Source: JAISGQ01 sp045604965
GTDB taxonomy: Bacteria > Bacillota > Clostridia > Oscillospirales > Acutalibacteraceae
Assembly: GCA_045604965.1 (NCBI GenBank)
Contig: JAZUPB010000014.1
Location: 62,001-126,000 of the forward strand
Direction: 5' to 3'
DNA length: 64,000 nt
Shown here in pieces: positions 48,055 to 56,837 of this stretch (its first letter is position 1; each line of letters starts with the position of its first letter). The notes below the pieces were generated by a model, which saw only the letters and a list, made by a program, of their open reading frames with translations, did not search any database and was not told the DNA's origin. The position numbers were made by a program, and so were the translations under genes.

Positions 48055-49452
48055 ATGAAGAAATTTTTAGCACTTCTTCTTGCAGCTCTTATGCTCGTAA
48101 CTGTTTTTGCAGCTTGCGCTAAGGAAGAGCCTGCTCCCGCTCCCGCTCCCGCTCCTGTAGAGTCCGACACTGACGTTGTCGAAGAGCCTACAGAGGGTAA
48201 GGTATTCAACATCTACATTTGGAACGACGAGTTCCAGAAGTTCTTCAAGAAGTACTACGAAGGCACCATGCCCATCAACGAGGCAAAGGTTGCTGAAGGC
48301 GAAGCTCCCGTTTACTACACCGCTGCTCCTGGCGTTCCCGAGGGCATCACTGTAAACTGGGTTCTCAACCCCAACGCTGACGGCGTTTATCAGCAGAAGC
48401 TTGACGAAGCTCTTGCAAAGCAGGCTACCGCTGCTGCAGACGACAAGATCGATATGTTCCTTGCTGAGGCTGACTACATCCAGAAGTATGTAGACGAGGC
48501 TTGCACCATGGACATCGCTGAGATCGGCTACAAGAATGCTAACACCATGTATCAGTACACCATCGACGCAGCTACTTCCGTTGACGGCGTATGCAAGGGT
48601 GTTTCCTTCCAGTGCTGCCCCGCTGCTCTCATCTATCGTCGTTCCATCGCTAAGGCTGTTCTCGGCACCGACGTTCCCGAGGAAGTTCAGGCTCAGGTTG
48701 ACGATTGGGCAAAGTTTGAGGCTGTTGCACAGAAGGCTGGCGATCTTGGTTACATGATCACCCCCAACTATGCTGCTACCTACCGTGTATTCTCCAACAA
48801 CTGCACCATTCCTTGGGTAGATGCTAACAAGAAGCTTCAGTTTGATGCTGGTATCACCACTTGGATCGAGCAGACCAAGAAGTTCATGGACAATGGTTGG
48901 ACTGCTAACTATGGTCTTTGGGACGGCGCTGAGCAGGGCAAGGAAGGCAAGGCAATGTGCTGGTTTGGTCCCGCTTGGTACTTCAACTTCTCTATGACCG
49001 GCGCACAGGCTGAGACCTCCGGCGACTGGGCTATCACCAAGGGTCCTCAGGCTCACTTCTGGGGCGGCACATGGCTCCTCGCAGCTACCGGTACTGACAA
49101 CCCCACCATGCTTAAGGAAGTCTTCGAGACCTTCACCACCAACGCTGACGTTTGCTCCGCTCTCGTAGAGAACGAGGCTCAGTATCCCAACAACACTGCT
49201 GTTGTTGACAAGTTCGCTAACGATGCAACCTATGGTTCTGCATTCCTCGGTGGCCAGAACGACATCGCTCTCTTCTCCACCATGGCTGGCGACATCAAGT
49301 GGGAGAACCACACCATCTATGATCAGCTCCTCAACGAGAAGCTCCAGGAGCAGATGCTCCCCTACTTCACTGGCGAGATGACCTATGAAGATGCTCTCAA
49401 CAACTACTACGATGTAATCGAGGGTCTCTATCCTGACATCGTTATCGAGTAA
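48055..49452 (+). CDS. Sugar ABC transporter substrate-binding lipoprotein (CUT1)
   Basis: The 465-residue lipoprotein has the signal KKFLALLLAALMLVTVFAAC with a lipobox at the Cys near residue 21, a Pro/Ala linker, and a type-I/MalE-like solute-binding fold (FNIYIWNDEFQKFFKKYYEG, VYQQKLDEALAKQ, DKIDMFLAEADYIQKYVDE). Together with two MalF/MalG-type permeases it imports an oligosaccharide. Codon use is extreme (Lys almost always AAG, Ala GCT/GCA, Phe TTC), far from its neighbours, indicating a very abundant protein. AGGAGG precedes the ATG. Two promoters and a structured leader stand upstream, and a hairpin separates it from the permease genes. The sugar is not evident from the sequence. Confidence 0.92.
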   Translation: MKKFLALLLAALMLVTVFAACAKEEPAPAPAPAPVESDTDVVEEPTEGKVFNIYIWNDEFQKFFKKYYEGTMPINEAKVAEGEAPVYYTAAPGVPEGITVNWVLNPNADGVYQQKLDEALAKQATAAADDKIDMFLAEADYIQKYVDEACTMDIAEIGYKNANTMYQYTIDAATSVDGVCKGVSFQCCPAALIYRRSIAKAVLGTDVPEEVQAQVDDWAKFEAVAQKAGDLGYMITPNYAATYRVFSNNCTIPWVDANKKLQFDAGITTWIEQTKKFMDNGWTANYGLWDGAEQGKEGKAMCWFGPAWYFNFSMTGAQAETSGDWAITKGPQAHFWGGTWLLAATGTDNPTMLKEVFETFTTNADVCSALVENEAQYPNNTAVVDKFANDATYGSAFLGGQNDIALFSTMAGDIKWENHTIYDQLLNEKLQEQMLPYFTGEMTYEDALNNYYDVIEGLYPDIVIE

Positions 49453-49489
49453 TTTAAATTTGTAAAAGTTTAGATTAGCATAATCCCCA

Positions 49490-49519
49490 GCTACGCCAAG
49501 GCTTATGCCTTGGCGTAGC
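49490..49519 (+). terminator. Intercistronic stem-loop between binding protein and permeases
   Basis: GCTACGCCAAGGC and GCCTTGGCGTAGC form a perfect 13-bp stem with a TTAT loop. The next T run is 15 nt away, so this is more likely an RNA-stabilising or partial terminator element, as between malE and malF. Confidence 0.7.
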
Positions 49520-49625
49520 GTTGTAAAAGGGCTATTTTTTTTACAATATGCCTCCCAGACGGTGAGTAAAATCACCTGAGATGCCTATGGGATCTCACAC
49601 AAAAAATCCAAGGAGGGAAACATAT

Positions 49626-50654
49626 ATGGCTTTGGATACTCGTGCCCCTGAAAGCAAGCTGAGAAAAAGAAACAAAGGTGTCAGCTATGCAAAGTGGGGT
49701 TATATTTTTCTTATCCCGTTTTTCATTGTATACATAACATGTTCATTTTTCCCTCAGATCCTTACATTCTATAACAGCTTTTTTGAGAACTATAGAATCG
49801 GTCTGAGACAGATCGGTCCTGAATTTGTCGGTTTTGAAAACTTTAAGGAGCTTTTCCAAAAAGACAGAAGTGATGAAATTCGAGTAATCAAGTATGCTGG
49901 CAACACCATGCTTATGTGGGTTATGGGTGCTATTCCTCAGATTGGTATAGCTCTCCTCCTTGCAGTTTGGTTCACCAGCTATAGACTCAACATCAAGGGC
50001 CAGGCATTCTTTAAAACAGTAATTTATCTGCCTAACCTTATAATGGCATCGGCATTTTCTATGCTTTTCTTTGCTCTGTTCTCCAGAACAGGCCCCATCT
50101 ATATGCTTCTTGATGATGCAGGAATGCTGAAGATGCACTTTGACTTCTTCACCAACACCTGGACAACACGTTCACTGGTTGCTCTTATGAACTTCCTTAT
50201 GTGGTTCGGTAACAGTACCCTCTTGCTTATGGCAGGTATTATGGGTATTGATCAGTCCATATTCGAAGCTGCAACTATCGACGGTGCAAAGTCCGGTCAG
50301 GTATTTGTCAAGGTTACACTTCCGCTTCTTATGCCCATCCTGCTGTACACCTCTATCACCGCTATGATCGGTGGTATCCAGATGTACGACGTACCTCAGA
50401 TCTTGACAGACGGTGCAGGTGCTATCGACAGAACCGCATACACCCTTATTATGTACCTCAATTCTTTCATCAACCCCAATAAGAATTACGGTATGGGCGG
50501 TGCTCTTTCTGTTGTTATCTTCATCTTCACAGGCGTTCTTAGCATGTGGGTATTCTCTATGCTTAAGAAGCAGACCAGTGAATATGACGATGAGCAGATT
50601 GCTAAGGCTGACAAGAAGGCAGCAAAGCTTGCTAAGAAAGGAGGCAGAATCTAA
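49626..50654 (+). CDS. Sugar ABC transporter permease (MalF type)
   Basis: The 342-residue membrane protein starts at ATG 49626, set by AAGGAGGG; an earlier in-frame ATG at 49581 lacks a site. Six core helices are visible (from YIFLIPFFIVYITCSFFPQIL to VVIFIFTGVLSMWVF). The EAA loop that docks on the ATPase reads EAATIDGAKSGQVFVKVTLPLLMP. The C-terminal tail is lysine-rich. The last base of its stop overlaps the next ATG. The codon bias is milder than that of the binding protein. Confidence 0.93.
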   Translation: MALDTRAPESKLRKRNKGVSYAKWGYIFLIPFFIVYITCSFFPQILTFYNSFFENYRIGLRQIGPEFVGFENFKELFQKDRSDEIRVIKYAGNTMLMWVMGAIPQIGIALLLAVWFTSYRLNIKGQAFFKTVIYLPNLIMASAFSMLFFALFSRTGPIYMLLDDAGMLKMHFDFFTNTWTTRSLVALMNFLMWFGNSTLLLMAGIMGIDQSIFEAATIDGAKSGQVFVKVTLPLLMPILLYTSITAMIGGIQMYDVPQILTDGAGAIDRTAYTLIMYLNSFINPNKNYGMGGALSVVIFIFTGVLSMWVFSMLKKQTSEYDDEQIAKADKKAAKLAKKGGRI

Positions 50655-51553
50655 TGGCTGGTAAAAAATCTGTAAAAACCGAAGAGTATGAGTCCTCTTT
50701 GACTAAAAAGGGTCGTCGAATGCTGTTCCTCAGCCGTTTCTTCGTATACCTTGCGCTGATTTTCCTTTCAGCTATCTGTCTCTTTACTTTTGCAATGCTG
50801 ATCATCAATGCTACACGCACACACGTTCAGCTTGCAAGCCCGCACTTCTCTATGGTACCGGGCACAAACTTCATAGTTAACCTTAAGAATGCATGGAATG
50901 ACCTTTCCATCAACATTCCTCAGGGTATGGTAAACAGCTTCATTATCGCTATCTGCGGTACTGTTCTTACTGTTTACTTCTCAGCACTGACTGCATATGC
51001 AATTCACTGCTATCGTTTTAAGGGCAGAAAGGCTATCTATACCTTTATTCTTGTTATCATGATGATTCCTTCTCAGGTTTCTGCTGTTGGTTTCGTTCAG
51101 ATGGTTAATAAGCTTAATCTTATAAACACCTACTGGCCCCTTATTATCCCCGGCATCGCTGCTCCTGTTGTATTCTTCTATATGAAGACGTACATGGAGA
51201 GCATCCTGCCTCTTGAAATCGTTGAGGCTGCACGTGTTGACGGTTCCGGCGAGTTCCGTACCTTCAACCAGATCGTTCTTCCTATCCTGAAGCCTGCTAT
51301 TGCTGTTCAGGCAATATTCTCCTTCGTAGGAAGCTGGAACAACTACTTCACTCCTGCTCTTATCATCGATAAGGCTGAAATGAAGACTGTTCCTATCATG
51401 ATCGCTCAGCTTCGTTCTGCTGACTACTCGAAGTTTGACCTTGGTAAGATGTATATGTTCATCTTCCTTGCTATTCTTCCTGTTATCGCAGTTTATCTCA
51501 TTCTCTCGAAGTTCATCATTAAGAATGTTACTTCCGGTGCTGTTAAGGGCTAA
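50654..51553 (+). CDS. Sugar ABC transporter permease (MalG type)
   Basis: The 299-residue membrane protein starts at ATG 50654 overlapping the previous stop (TAATG). It has six helices and the EAA loop EAARVDGSGEFRTFNQIVLPILKP. With the MalF-type subunit it forms the translocation pore. No ATPase gene is adjacent: the operon ends in a terminator and zapA follows. An MsiK/MalK-type ATPase encoded elsewhere must energise the system, which is common for CUT1 transporters in Firmicutes. Confidence 0.93.
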   Translation: MAGKKSVKTEEYESSLTKKGRRMLFLSRFFVYLALIFLSAICLFTFAMLIINATRTHVQLASPHFSMVPGTNFIVNLKNAWNDLSINIPQGMVNSFIIAICGTVLTVYFSALTAYAIHCYRFKGRKAIYTFILVIMMIPSQVSAVGFVQMVNKLNLINTYWPLIIPGIAAPVVFFYMKTYMESILPLEIVEAARVDGSGEFRTFNQIVLPILKPAIAVQAIFSFVGSWNNYFTPALIIDKAEMKTVPIMIAQLRSADYSKFDLGKMYMFIFLAILPVIAVYLILSKFIIKNVTSGAVKG

Positions 51554-51578
51554 TACTTACGGCAGTTTTGAGATTATT

Positions 51579-51608
51579 AAAAACCCGACTGTTTACAGTC
51601 GGGTTTTT
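51579..51608 (+). terminator. Terminator of the sugar ABC operon
   Basis: AAACCCGACTG and CAGTCGGGTTT pair around TTTA, followed by TTGTATTTG. Confidence 0.93.
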
Positions 51609-51776
51609 GTATTTGAAAAATATAATTAAACAGGAAATTCTGTGAATAATTTATAAAATTAAGAGAAAATCTTCGCAACACCCTTTATTTTATTCGAGCA
51701 ATATATTATAATAACTAAGATATAATAAGTTAATTGTGCTCACATTCAAAAATCTCTGAAAGGAGACCATTCTCAA

Positions 51777-52133
51777 ATGAAAAGCAAGGTACGTCTTAAC
51801 ATATGCGGAACCGATTATTACATCACCAGCGACGATGATGAAAGCTACATCCGCGCAATAGGTGACGAAGTCGATGCCCGTATGAGCGAAATGATGGCTG
51901 AAAACGAGCGTATATCCACAACAATGGCAGCAGTGCTCTGCGCACTGACCTATGCTGATGAACAGCACAAGGCAACAGCATCCGCTGACAGCCTTCGTGC
52001 TCAGATCAAGGATTACGTTCAGGAAAGCAGCAAAGCACGTCTGGAGGCAGACGAGGCACGCCGTGAGATCGAACACCTCCGCCGCGAGCTTCAGAGCATC
52101 CGTATGCGTTTTTCTGAGCTTCAGAACAGATAA
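51777..52133 (+). CDS. zapA: Cell division protein ZapA
   Basis: The 118-residue protein matches ZapA: an N-terminal FtsZ-binding beta-alpha head (KVRLNICGTDYYITSDDDESYIRAIGDEVDARMSEMM) and a long coiled coil to the C-terminus (LRAQIKDYVQESSKARLEADEARREIEHLRRELQ). It crosslinks FtsZ filaments at the division site. AAAGGAG precedes the ATG. A weak promoter (TTTATT, 17 bp, TATAAT at 51707-51712) may serve it. It is the first gene of a run of same-strand genes and overlaps the U32 peptidase start by one base, the usual clostridial order. Confidence 0.93.
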   Translation: MKSKVRLNICGTDYYITSDDDESYIRAIGDEVDARMSEMMAENERISTTMAAVLCALTYADEQHKATASADSLRAQIKDYVQESSKARLEADEARREIEHLRRELQSIRMRFSELQNR

Positions 52134-54157
52134 TGTCAATAGAAATACTTGCTCCTGCAGGAGGACAGCAGCAGCTTGAGGCTGCGGTCAAAGCAGGAGC
52201 GGATGCAGTATATCTGGGATTAAGAGGAAAGCTGAATGCCCGACGCGGTGCGGCAAACTTTGCTCCCGAGGAGCTGAGCGAAGTTGTAGCAATGTGCCAC
52301 GAAGCAGGCACAGCGGTTCACGTAACTCTTAATACGCTGCTGTTTGATGATGAAACTGACAGCGCACTGTCTCAGATAGAAGCAGTATGCAAATCCGGTG
52401 CAGATGCAGTAATAGTGCAGGATCTCGGTATGGCGTCACTTATAAGAAAGTGCGCGCCAATGCTGACAATGCACGCATCAACCCAGATGACTATCCACAA
52501 TCGAGCTGCACTTGAAACACTGAAAGAGCTTGGATTTTCCCGCGCAGTGCTTGCCAGAGAGCTTACAGGCAAGGAAATAGAGGATATAACAAGAAACTCG
52601 GAACTTGAAACCGAGGTATTTGTACACGGCGCATTGTGTATGAGTATGTCAGGTCAGTGCCTGTTTTCCTCTATGCTTGGAGCAAGGAGCGGAAATAGGG
52701 GCATGTGTGCACAGCCTTGCCGACTGCCGTTTATATCAGGCGGTGTGGAAAACTGTCTTTCCCTCAAGGATATGAGCCACATTTTATATGTGCCTGAATT
52801 TCAGCGAATGGGAGTAGCCTCGTTGAAAATAGAGGGCAGGCTAAAGCGTCCGGAATATGTCGCGGCAGCTGTAGCTGCCTGCAGAGCTATGCGCGATGAA
52901 GGCAGCGTTCCCGAAGAACTGATGAACGACCTTTCAAGGGTTTTTTCACGTTCCGGCTTTACCGATGGGTACTATACCGGAAAGCGCGGCGATGTAATGT
53001 TCGGGATAAGACAGAAGGAAGATGCGGCAGACAGTGCTACCTTTGCATCTCTTCATCAGCTTTACAGAGTGCAGACTCCAAAAATCCCTCTCAGCGCAAG
53101 TCTCGAATCCGGCGAAATAACAAAGCTTTTTGTCAGTGACGGAGAAAATGAAGTAACCGTAAAGAAGGAAAATCCAGCTGATGCAGGCGAAATATCTGAG
53201 GAGCTTGTAAAAAAGCAACTTTCAAGAACAGGCGGAACACCGTACTATCTTGACAGACTGAGCGTTTCAGGCGACAGAGGGTCAGCACCTTCACTGCTCA
53301 ATTCCCTGAGAAGAGAAGCATTGGCAGCTCTTTCGGAGAAACGCCGCGAGATAAAAGAAATAGATTTTACACCTGTACACATCGAAAATGACAGGCATAT
53401 AAGAACAGAGAAACAGCCGCTGACCCTTATATTCCGAAGCGAAGCTCAGATACCTGAAAAAATCGCAGATTTTTCCGATAGTATAGAAGAGGTGTATTTA
53501 CCTCTTGAAACTGCCTGGAAAAAAGTGAAGAATATCGGTATAAGGGTGTGTGCAGAAGCGCCGAGAACTATGTTCTGCGGAGAAGAAGCATTTTCAAAAT
53601 GGCTTTTGAATGCAAAAGAGGCCGGAGTCAAAGGCGTTATGCTTCATAATATCGGTCAGATAAGCATTGCAAAGAGCCTTGGATTTGAGATACAGGGCGG
53701 TTTTTCACTTAACGCTGTATCTTCAGAATCAATAAATGAACTTGAGAAAATGGGTTTTTCAAGCTGTGAGCTTTCCTTCGAGCTGTGCGCAGGACGTATC
53801 AGTTCCCTGGGAGGAAAACTGCCGAGAAAAGCTGTGATATATGGAAGAATTCCTATGATGCTCACAAGAAACTGTCCTGCATCTCTCGCAGGCTGTGTTA
53901 AAGAAGGGTGTCAAATAACAGACAGAAAAGGGATAGATTTCCCTGTGATGTGCCGAGGTGGAGCAAGCGAAGTGCTCAACAGCGTACCCCTTGCCATAAT
54001 GGATAAGGACGAGCTGCTGCCTGGCGTTGACGGATTTATAATGCGTTTTACTACAGAATCTGCTGAAGAATGTCAGAAGATAATCACTGCAGCGATAAAC
54101 GGCACAGCGCTTTGTGATGAGCGCACCAAAGGTTTATATTTCAGAACCGTATTATAA
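52133..54157 (+). CDS. U32 family peptidase with DUF3656 region
   Basis: The 674-residue protein begins SIEILAPAGGQQQLEAAVKAGADAVYLGL, the U32 barrel start. The U32 signature follows: EVFVHGALCMSMSGQCLFSSMLGARSGNRGMCAQPCRLPF, with four conserved cysteines that bind an iron-sulfur cluster in the relatives TrhP and RlhA. SLKDMSHILYVPEFQRMGVASLKIEGRLKRPEYVA is also typical. The C-terminal half fits DUF3656. Related proteins hydroxylate tRNA or rRNA bases from prephenate-derived chemistry; peptidase action is doubtful. It starts at the ATG overlapping the zapA stop. Confidence 0.9.
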   Translation: MSIEILAPAGGQQQLEAAVKAGADAVYLGLRGKLNARRGAANFAPEELSEVVAMCHEAGTAVHVTLNTLLFDDETDSALSQIEAVCKSGADAVIVQDLGMASLIRKCAPMLTMHASTQMTIHNRAALETLKELGFSRAVLARELTGKEIEDITRNSELETEVFVHGALCMSMSGQCLFSSMLGARSGNRGMCAQPCRLPFISGGVENCLSLKDMSHILYVPEFQRMGVASLKIEGRLKRPEYVAAAVAACRAMRDEGSVPEELMNDLSRVFSRSGFTDGYYTGKRGDVMFGIRQKEDAADSATFASLHQLYRVQTPKIPLSASLESGEITKLFVSDGENEVTVKKENPADAGEISEELVKKQLSRTGGTPYYLDRLSVSGDRGSAPSLLNSLRREALAALSEKRREIKEIDFTPVHIENDRHIRTEKQPLTLIFRSEAQIPEKIADFSDSIEEVYLPLETAWKKVKNIGIRVCAEAPRTMFCGEEAFSKWLLNAKEAGVKGVMLHNIGQISIAKSLGFEIQGGFSLNAVSSESINELEKMGFSSCELSFELCAGRISSLGGKLPRKAVIYGRIPMMLTRNCPASLAGCVKEGCQITDRKGIDFPVMCRGGASEVLNSVPLAIMDKDELLPGVDGFIMRFTTESAEECQKIITAAINGTALCDERTKGLYFRTVL

Positions 54158-54174
54158 AAACGGAGATTGATATA

Positions 54175-54663
54175 ATGATAAAAAAGATCCACGTAAAACC
54201 CAAACTGAAAGTGGTTCGTTTTCGGGAAGGGGCAATAATTCCCGAAAGAGCTACAGCAGGTTCGGCAGGGCTTGACCTGCACGCCTGCATCCGTGAGCCT
54301 ATAACCATCGGAGCAGGCGAGCGAGTTGTAATCCCCACAGGAGTCGGCATTGAACTGCCGGATGCAGGCTATGCCGCACTGATACTCGCCAGAAGCGGAC
54401 TTGGAATACGCCACGGAATAACTTTGTCAAACGGCGTAGGCCTTATCGACAGCGACTACAGAGGTGAAATAATTGTAGGACTGTCTAATTTCTCAAACGA
54501 GCCCTATGAGCTGAGGGTACAGGAAAGAATCGCACAGATGATAATAATGCCCGTATCCACCATGCCCATAGATGTAGTAACCGCACTGTCCCAGACAGAA
54601 CGCGGAACAGCAGGATTCGGCTCTACAGGCCGAGGCGGAGAGGAAAGTAAGTCAGAAGAATAA
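54175..54663 (+). CDS. dut: Deoxyuridine triphosphatase (dUTPase)
   Basis: The 162-residue homotrimeric enzyme shows all five dUTPase motifs: AGLDLHA, ARSGLGIR, NGVGLIDSDYRGE (catalytic Asp and Tyr), ERIAQMI and RGTAGFGSTG. It cleaves dUTP to dUMP and pyrophosphate, keeping uracil out of DNA and feeding thymidylate synthesis. CGGAGATTG precedes the ATG. It sits 17 bp after the U32 gene and 22 bp before the transglutaminase-like lipoprotein gene, within one apparent transcript. Confidence 0.95.
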   Translation: MIKKIHVKPKLKVVRFREGAIIPERATAGSAGLDLHACIREPITIGAGERVVIPTGVGIELPDAGYAALILARSGLGIRHGITLSNGVGLIDSDYRGEIIVGLSNFSNEPYELRVQERIAQMIIMPVSTMPIDVVTALSQTERGTAGFGSTGRGGEESKSEE

Positions 54664-54685
54664 CATTCGTATATCGGAGGGACAG

Positions 54686-56065
54686 ATGAAGCGTATTATA
54701 AGCACAAAAACCGGACGGTTAAGCATAGCCGCAATACTGATTGCGTGTATGCTTATGTCAGGCTGCAATAACTGTGCTATGATGGCGAGCCTCAATAAAG
54801 GCGAAGATATGGATGTTGTGTTCGAGGCACTGGGCACCGATATTTTCGGAGAGCATTACCAGACCGTTCTGGAGCTTCATATGGCGCTGCCTGTAAGCGT
54901 GCATTATGATGCAGCTGCCGAAAAGACAGGGTACAACAGCCTTGCAACGGACAAACAGCGTGAAGCCTATGAGGCGATGGAAAAATCTGTCTTCCGTTTC
55001 ACCAATGAGGGCGGAGGAGAAAAGGGTGCGTGCCAGTTGGAGCGCGCCTACATTCCGAATCTCACAAGCGCAGAGATCTATATGGTCAAGGAGGCGGTTT
55101 TCTACGACCACCCGGAGGCGTTCTGGCTCTCGCGGAATTATTCCCTTGACTACAATTTCAAAGAGGGACATTTTATTATCCTCTATTCCTATTATTCCTA
55201 CGACACAGCGAACACTATGGCGCGTGCACTGGAAAATGCGATGTCTGCCTATCTGATCGATATGCCGAGGAATTTAAGCGAATACGAAAGAGAAAAATAC
55301 ATCCACGACAGACTTGTTTCCGAATGTGAATACGATATGGAAATGGTAGAAAAAGGAGACGACGATCCTGATGCATCCAGTGCGTACGGAGCTCTTGTAA
55401 ATCACCGAGCAATATGCGGCGGATATACAATGGCATCGAAGCTTCTTCTTAAAAGTGTCGGAATAAAGAGCTATGCGGTACACGGCATAGCAGATAATTT
55501 GCCTCACGTCTGGCTTCTTGTAAATATTGAGGGCGGATGGTATCATCTGGATGTTACCTGGGATGATCCTGTGCTCAGCGAGCCGTCCTTAAACATACAG
55601 CGCGCATATCTTAATCTCAGCGATGAAATGATCACTGCAGATCACGAAATATGCAGCGGATTTGACAAGCTGACTGACCAACGGATACAATCCGGTGAGG
55701 CAGGCGACTCCTTTTATAACTTCTCTATGCCTGCAGCCGTTTCTTCAAAATTCAACTATTTTGAACGCGAAGCGCTGTACATCGCAACTCTCAGTGATGC
55801 ATCCACCAATGAGATATCTGAAAGGATCCTGAGTGAACTTAAGGAAAACAACACAGTACTTAGCATACGCTTTGATCCGTCTCTCGATGCACAGGCAGCA
55901 AACAGATGGCTGATAAGCGAAAACAACACACTGCGCGCAGCGGTGGAAAAAGCAAACAAAAGCTCAGGAACAAAAGTTAAGGAGTATATAATTACGAGCT
56001 ATCTGGAACACAGTGCAGAATATATGCGCCGTGTCTATATAGTGCGATTGATAATAAAAGAGTAA
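54686..56065 (+). CDS. Transglutaminase-like domain lipoprotein
   Basis: The 459-residue protein has a signal with lipobox (AAILIACMLMSGC) and should be anchored outside the membrane. A transglutaminase/protease-like core lies in the middle, with candidate catalytic Cys244 (HRAICGGYT), His274 (LPHVWLLV) and Asp289 (WYHLDVTWDDP). Such domains in bacteria act as cysteine proteases or crosslinkers of the envelope. The flanking regions (about 30-200 and 310-459) are unassigned. CGGAGG precedes the ATG. Its position inside the zapA-dut-maf-mre block suggests a cell-wall-related role, which is inference. Confidence 0.85.
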   Translation: MKRIISTKTGRLSIAAILIACMLMSGCNNCAMMASLNKGEDMDVVFEALGTDIFGEHYQTVLELHMALPVSVHYDAAAEKTGYNSLATDKQREAYEAMEKSVFRFTNEGGGEKGACQLERAYIPNLTSAEIYMVKEAVFYDHPEAFWLSRNYSLDYNFKEGHFIILYSYYSYDTANTMARALENAMSAYLIDMPRNLSEYEREKYIHDRLVSECEYDMEMVEKGDDDPDASSAYGALVNHRAICGGYTMASKLLLKSVGIKSYAVHGIADNLPHVWLLVNIEGGWYHLDVTWDDPVLSEPSLNIQRAYLNLSDEMITADHEICSGFDKLTDQRIQSGEAGDSFYNFSMPAAVSSKFNYFEREALYIATLSDASTNEISERILSELKENNTVLSIRFDPSLDAQAANRWLISENNTLRAAVEKANKSSGTKVKEYIITSYLEHSAEYMRRVYIVRLIIKE

Positions 56066-56104
56066 AATTTACGGCGGTACGTTAATTAGAAAGGAAATCG
56101 GAAA

Positions 56105-56677
56105 ATGAAGGTTGTACTTGCGGCAGATTCCGGAAAATATGCAGAAATACTTAACAGAATGGGTATTGAGTGCACAACAGTAAATCCTAATATGGATGAA
56201 ACACTTGTAACAGGCAAGCGTCTGCCTCCTATGGAGGTAGCTCGTGCTCTGTCAGCACAGAAGGCTGTAACAGTACTGAAATACTATCCGTCAAATATGG
56301 TTCTCGGTCTTGACACTGTTATATGTCTTGAGGGCGAGCTTTTTGGATATCCTAAAAACAAAGAGGACGCAAAGCGTATGCTGCTGCGGTTTTCGGGAAA
56401 AACCCACGAGGTTCACACAGGTGTTCACCTTGTAAGCGACTATATTCAGGTGGCATTTTCCACCAGAACAACAGTAGAGATGACCGCATTCACCGAAAAA
56501 GAAATTGATGCATATCTCGAATCAACTGATGAATATCTTACCTGTCCCGGTGCCTACAGCATCGACGGATATGCTTCCATATTCATTGAAAAAGTAAACG
56601 GCGATGTAAACAGCCTGCGCGGTATTCCCGTATGTGAGCTTCGCAAGCAGCTTCGCGAGCACGGTCTTCGCGTATAA
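56105..56677 (+). CDS. maf: Maf family nucleoside triphosphate pyrophosphatase, divergent N-terminus
   Basis: The 190-residue protein has most Maf signatures: VLGLDTVICLEGELFGYPKNKEDAKRMLLRFSGKTHEVHTGV, the catalytic-Asp and Lys regions, and CPGAYSIDGYASIFIEKVNGDVNSLRGIPVCEL. Maf proteins hydrolyse dTTP, UTP or modified nucleotides. The N-terminal substrate loop is unusual: LAADSGKYAEIL replaces the canonical LASxSPRRxELL, losing both arginines. AAAGGAA lies upstream of the ATG. It precedes mreB, as in many Firmicutes. Confidence 0.87.
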   Translation: MKVVLAADSGKYAEILNRMGIECTTVNPNMDETLVTGKRLPPMEVARALSAQKAVTVLKYYPSNMVLGLDTVICLEGELFGYPKNKEDAKRMLLRFSGKTHEVHTGVHLVSDYIQVAFSTRTTVEMTAFTEKEIDAYLESTDEYLTCPGAYSIDGYASIFIEKVNGDVNSLRGIPVCELRKQLREHGLRV

Positions 56678-56724
56678 TTCTCAAAAAATTAACATATAGG
56701 GCGTATTCTGTAACATTTTGTATG

Positions 56725-56753
56725 TTGTGTATTATGTAAAACTGTGATAAAAT
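56725..56753 (+). promoter_or_regulatory. Candidate promoter of mreB
   Basis: TTGTGT (56725-56730) and TAAAAT (56748-56753) are 17 bp apart, inside the maf-mreB gap. Confidence 0.5.
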
Positions 56754-56837
56754 TAACTATTGCAAAGGGGAATTGATTTTACAGAAACCGACCCTGATTA
56801 CGTGAAAAATGCCTTAGATAAAGAAAGGATAAGATAT

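Noticed and set aside
48067..49575. 502-codon minus-strand open frame opposite the sugar-binding protein gene
   Set aside because: Same cause; the sense protein has a signal peptide, lipobox, ribosome site and permease neighbours. Similar antisense frames over tex, serA, serC and GH13 were rejected likewise.
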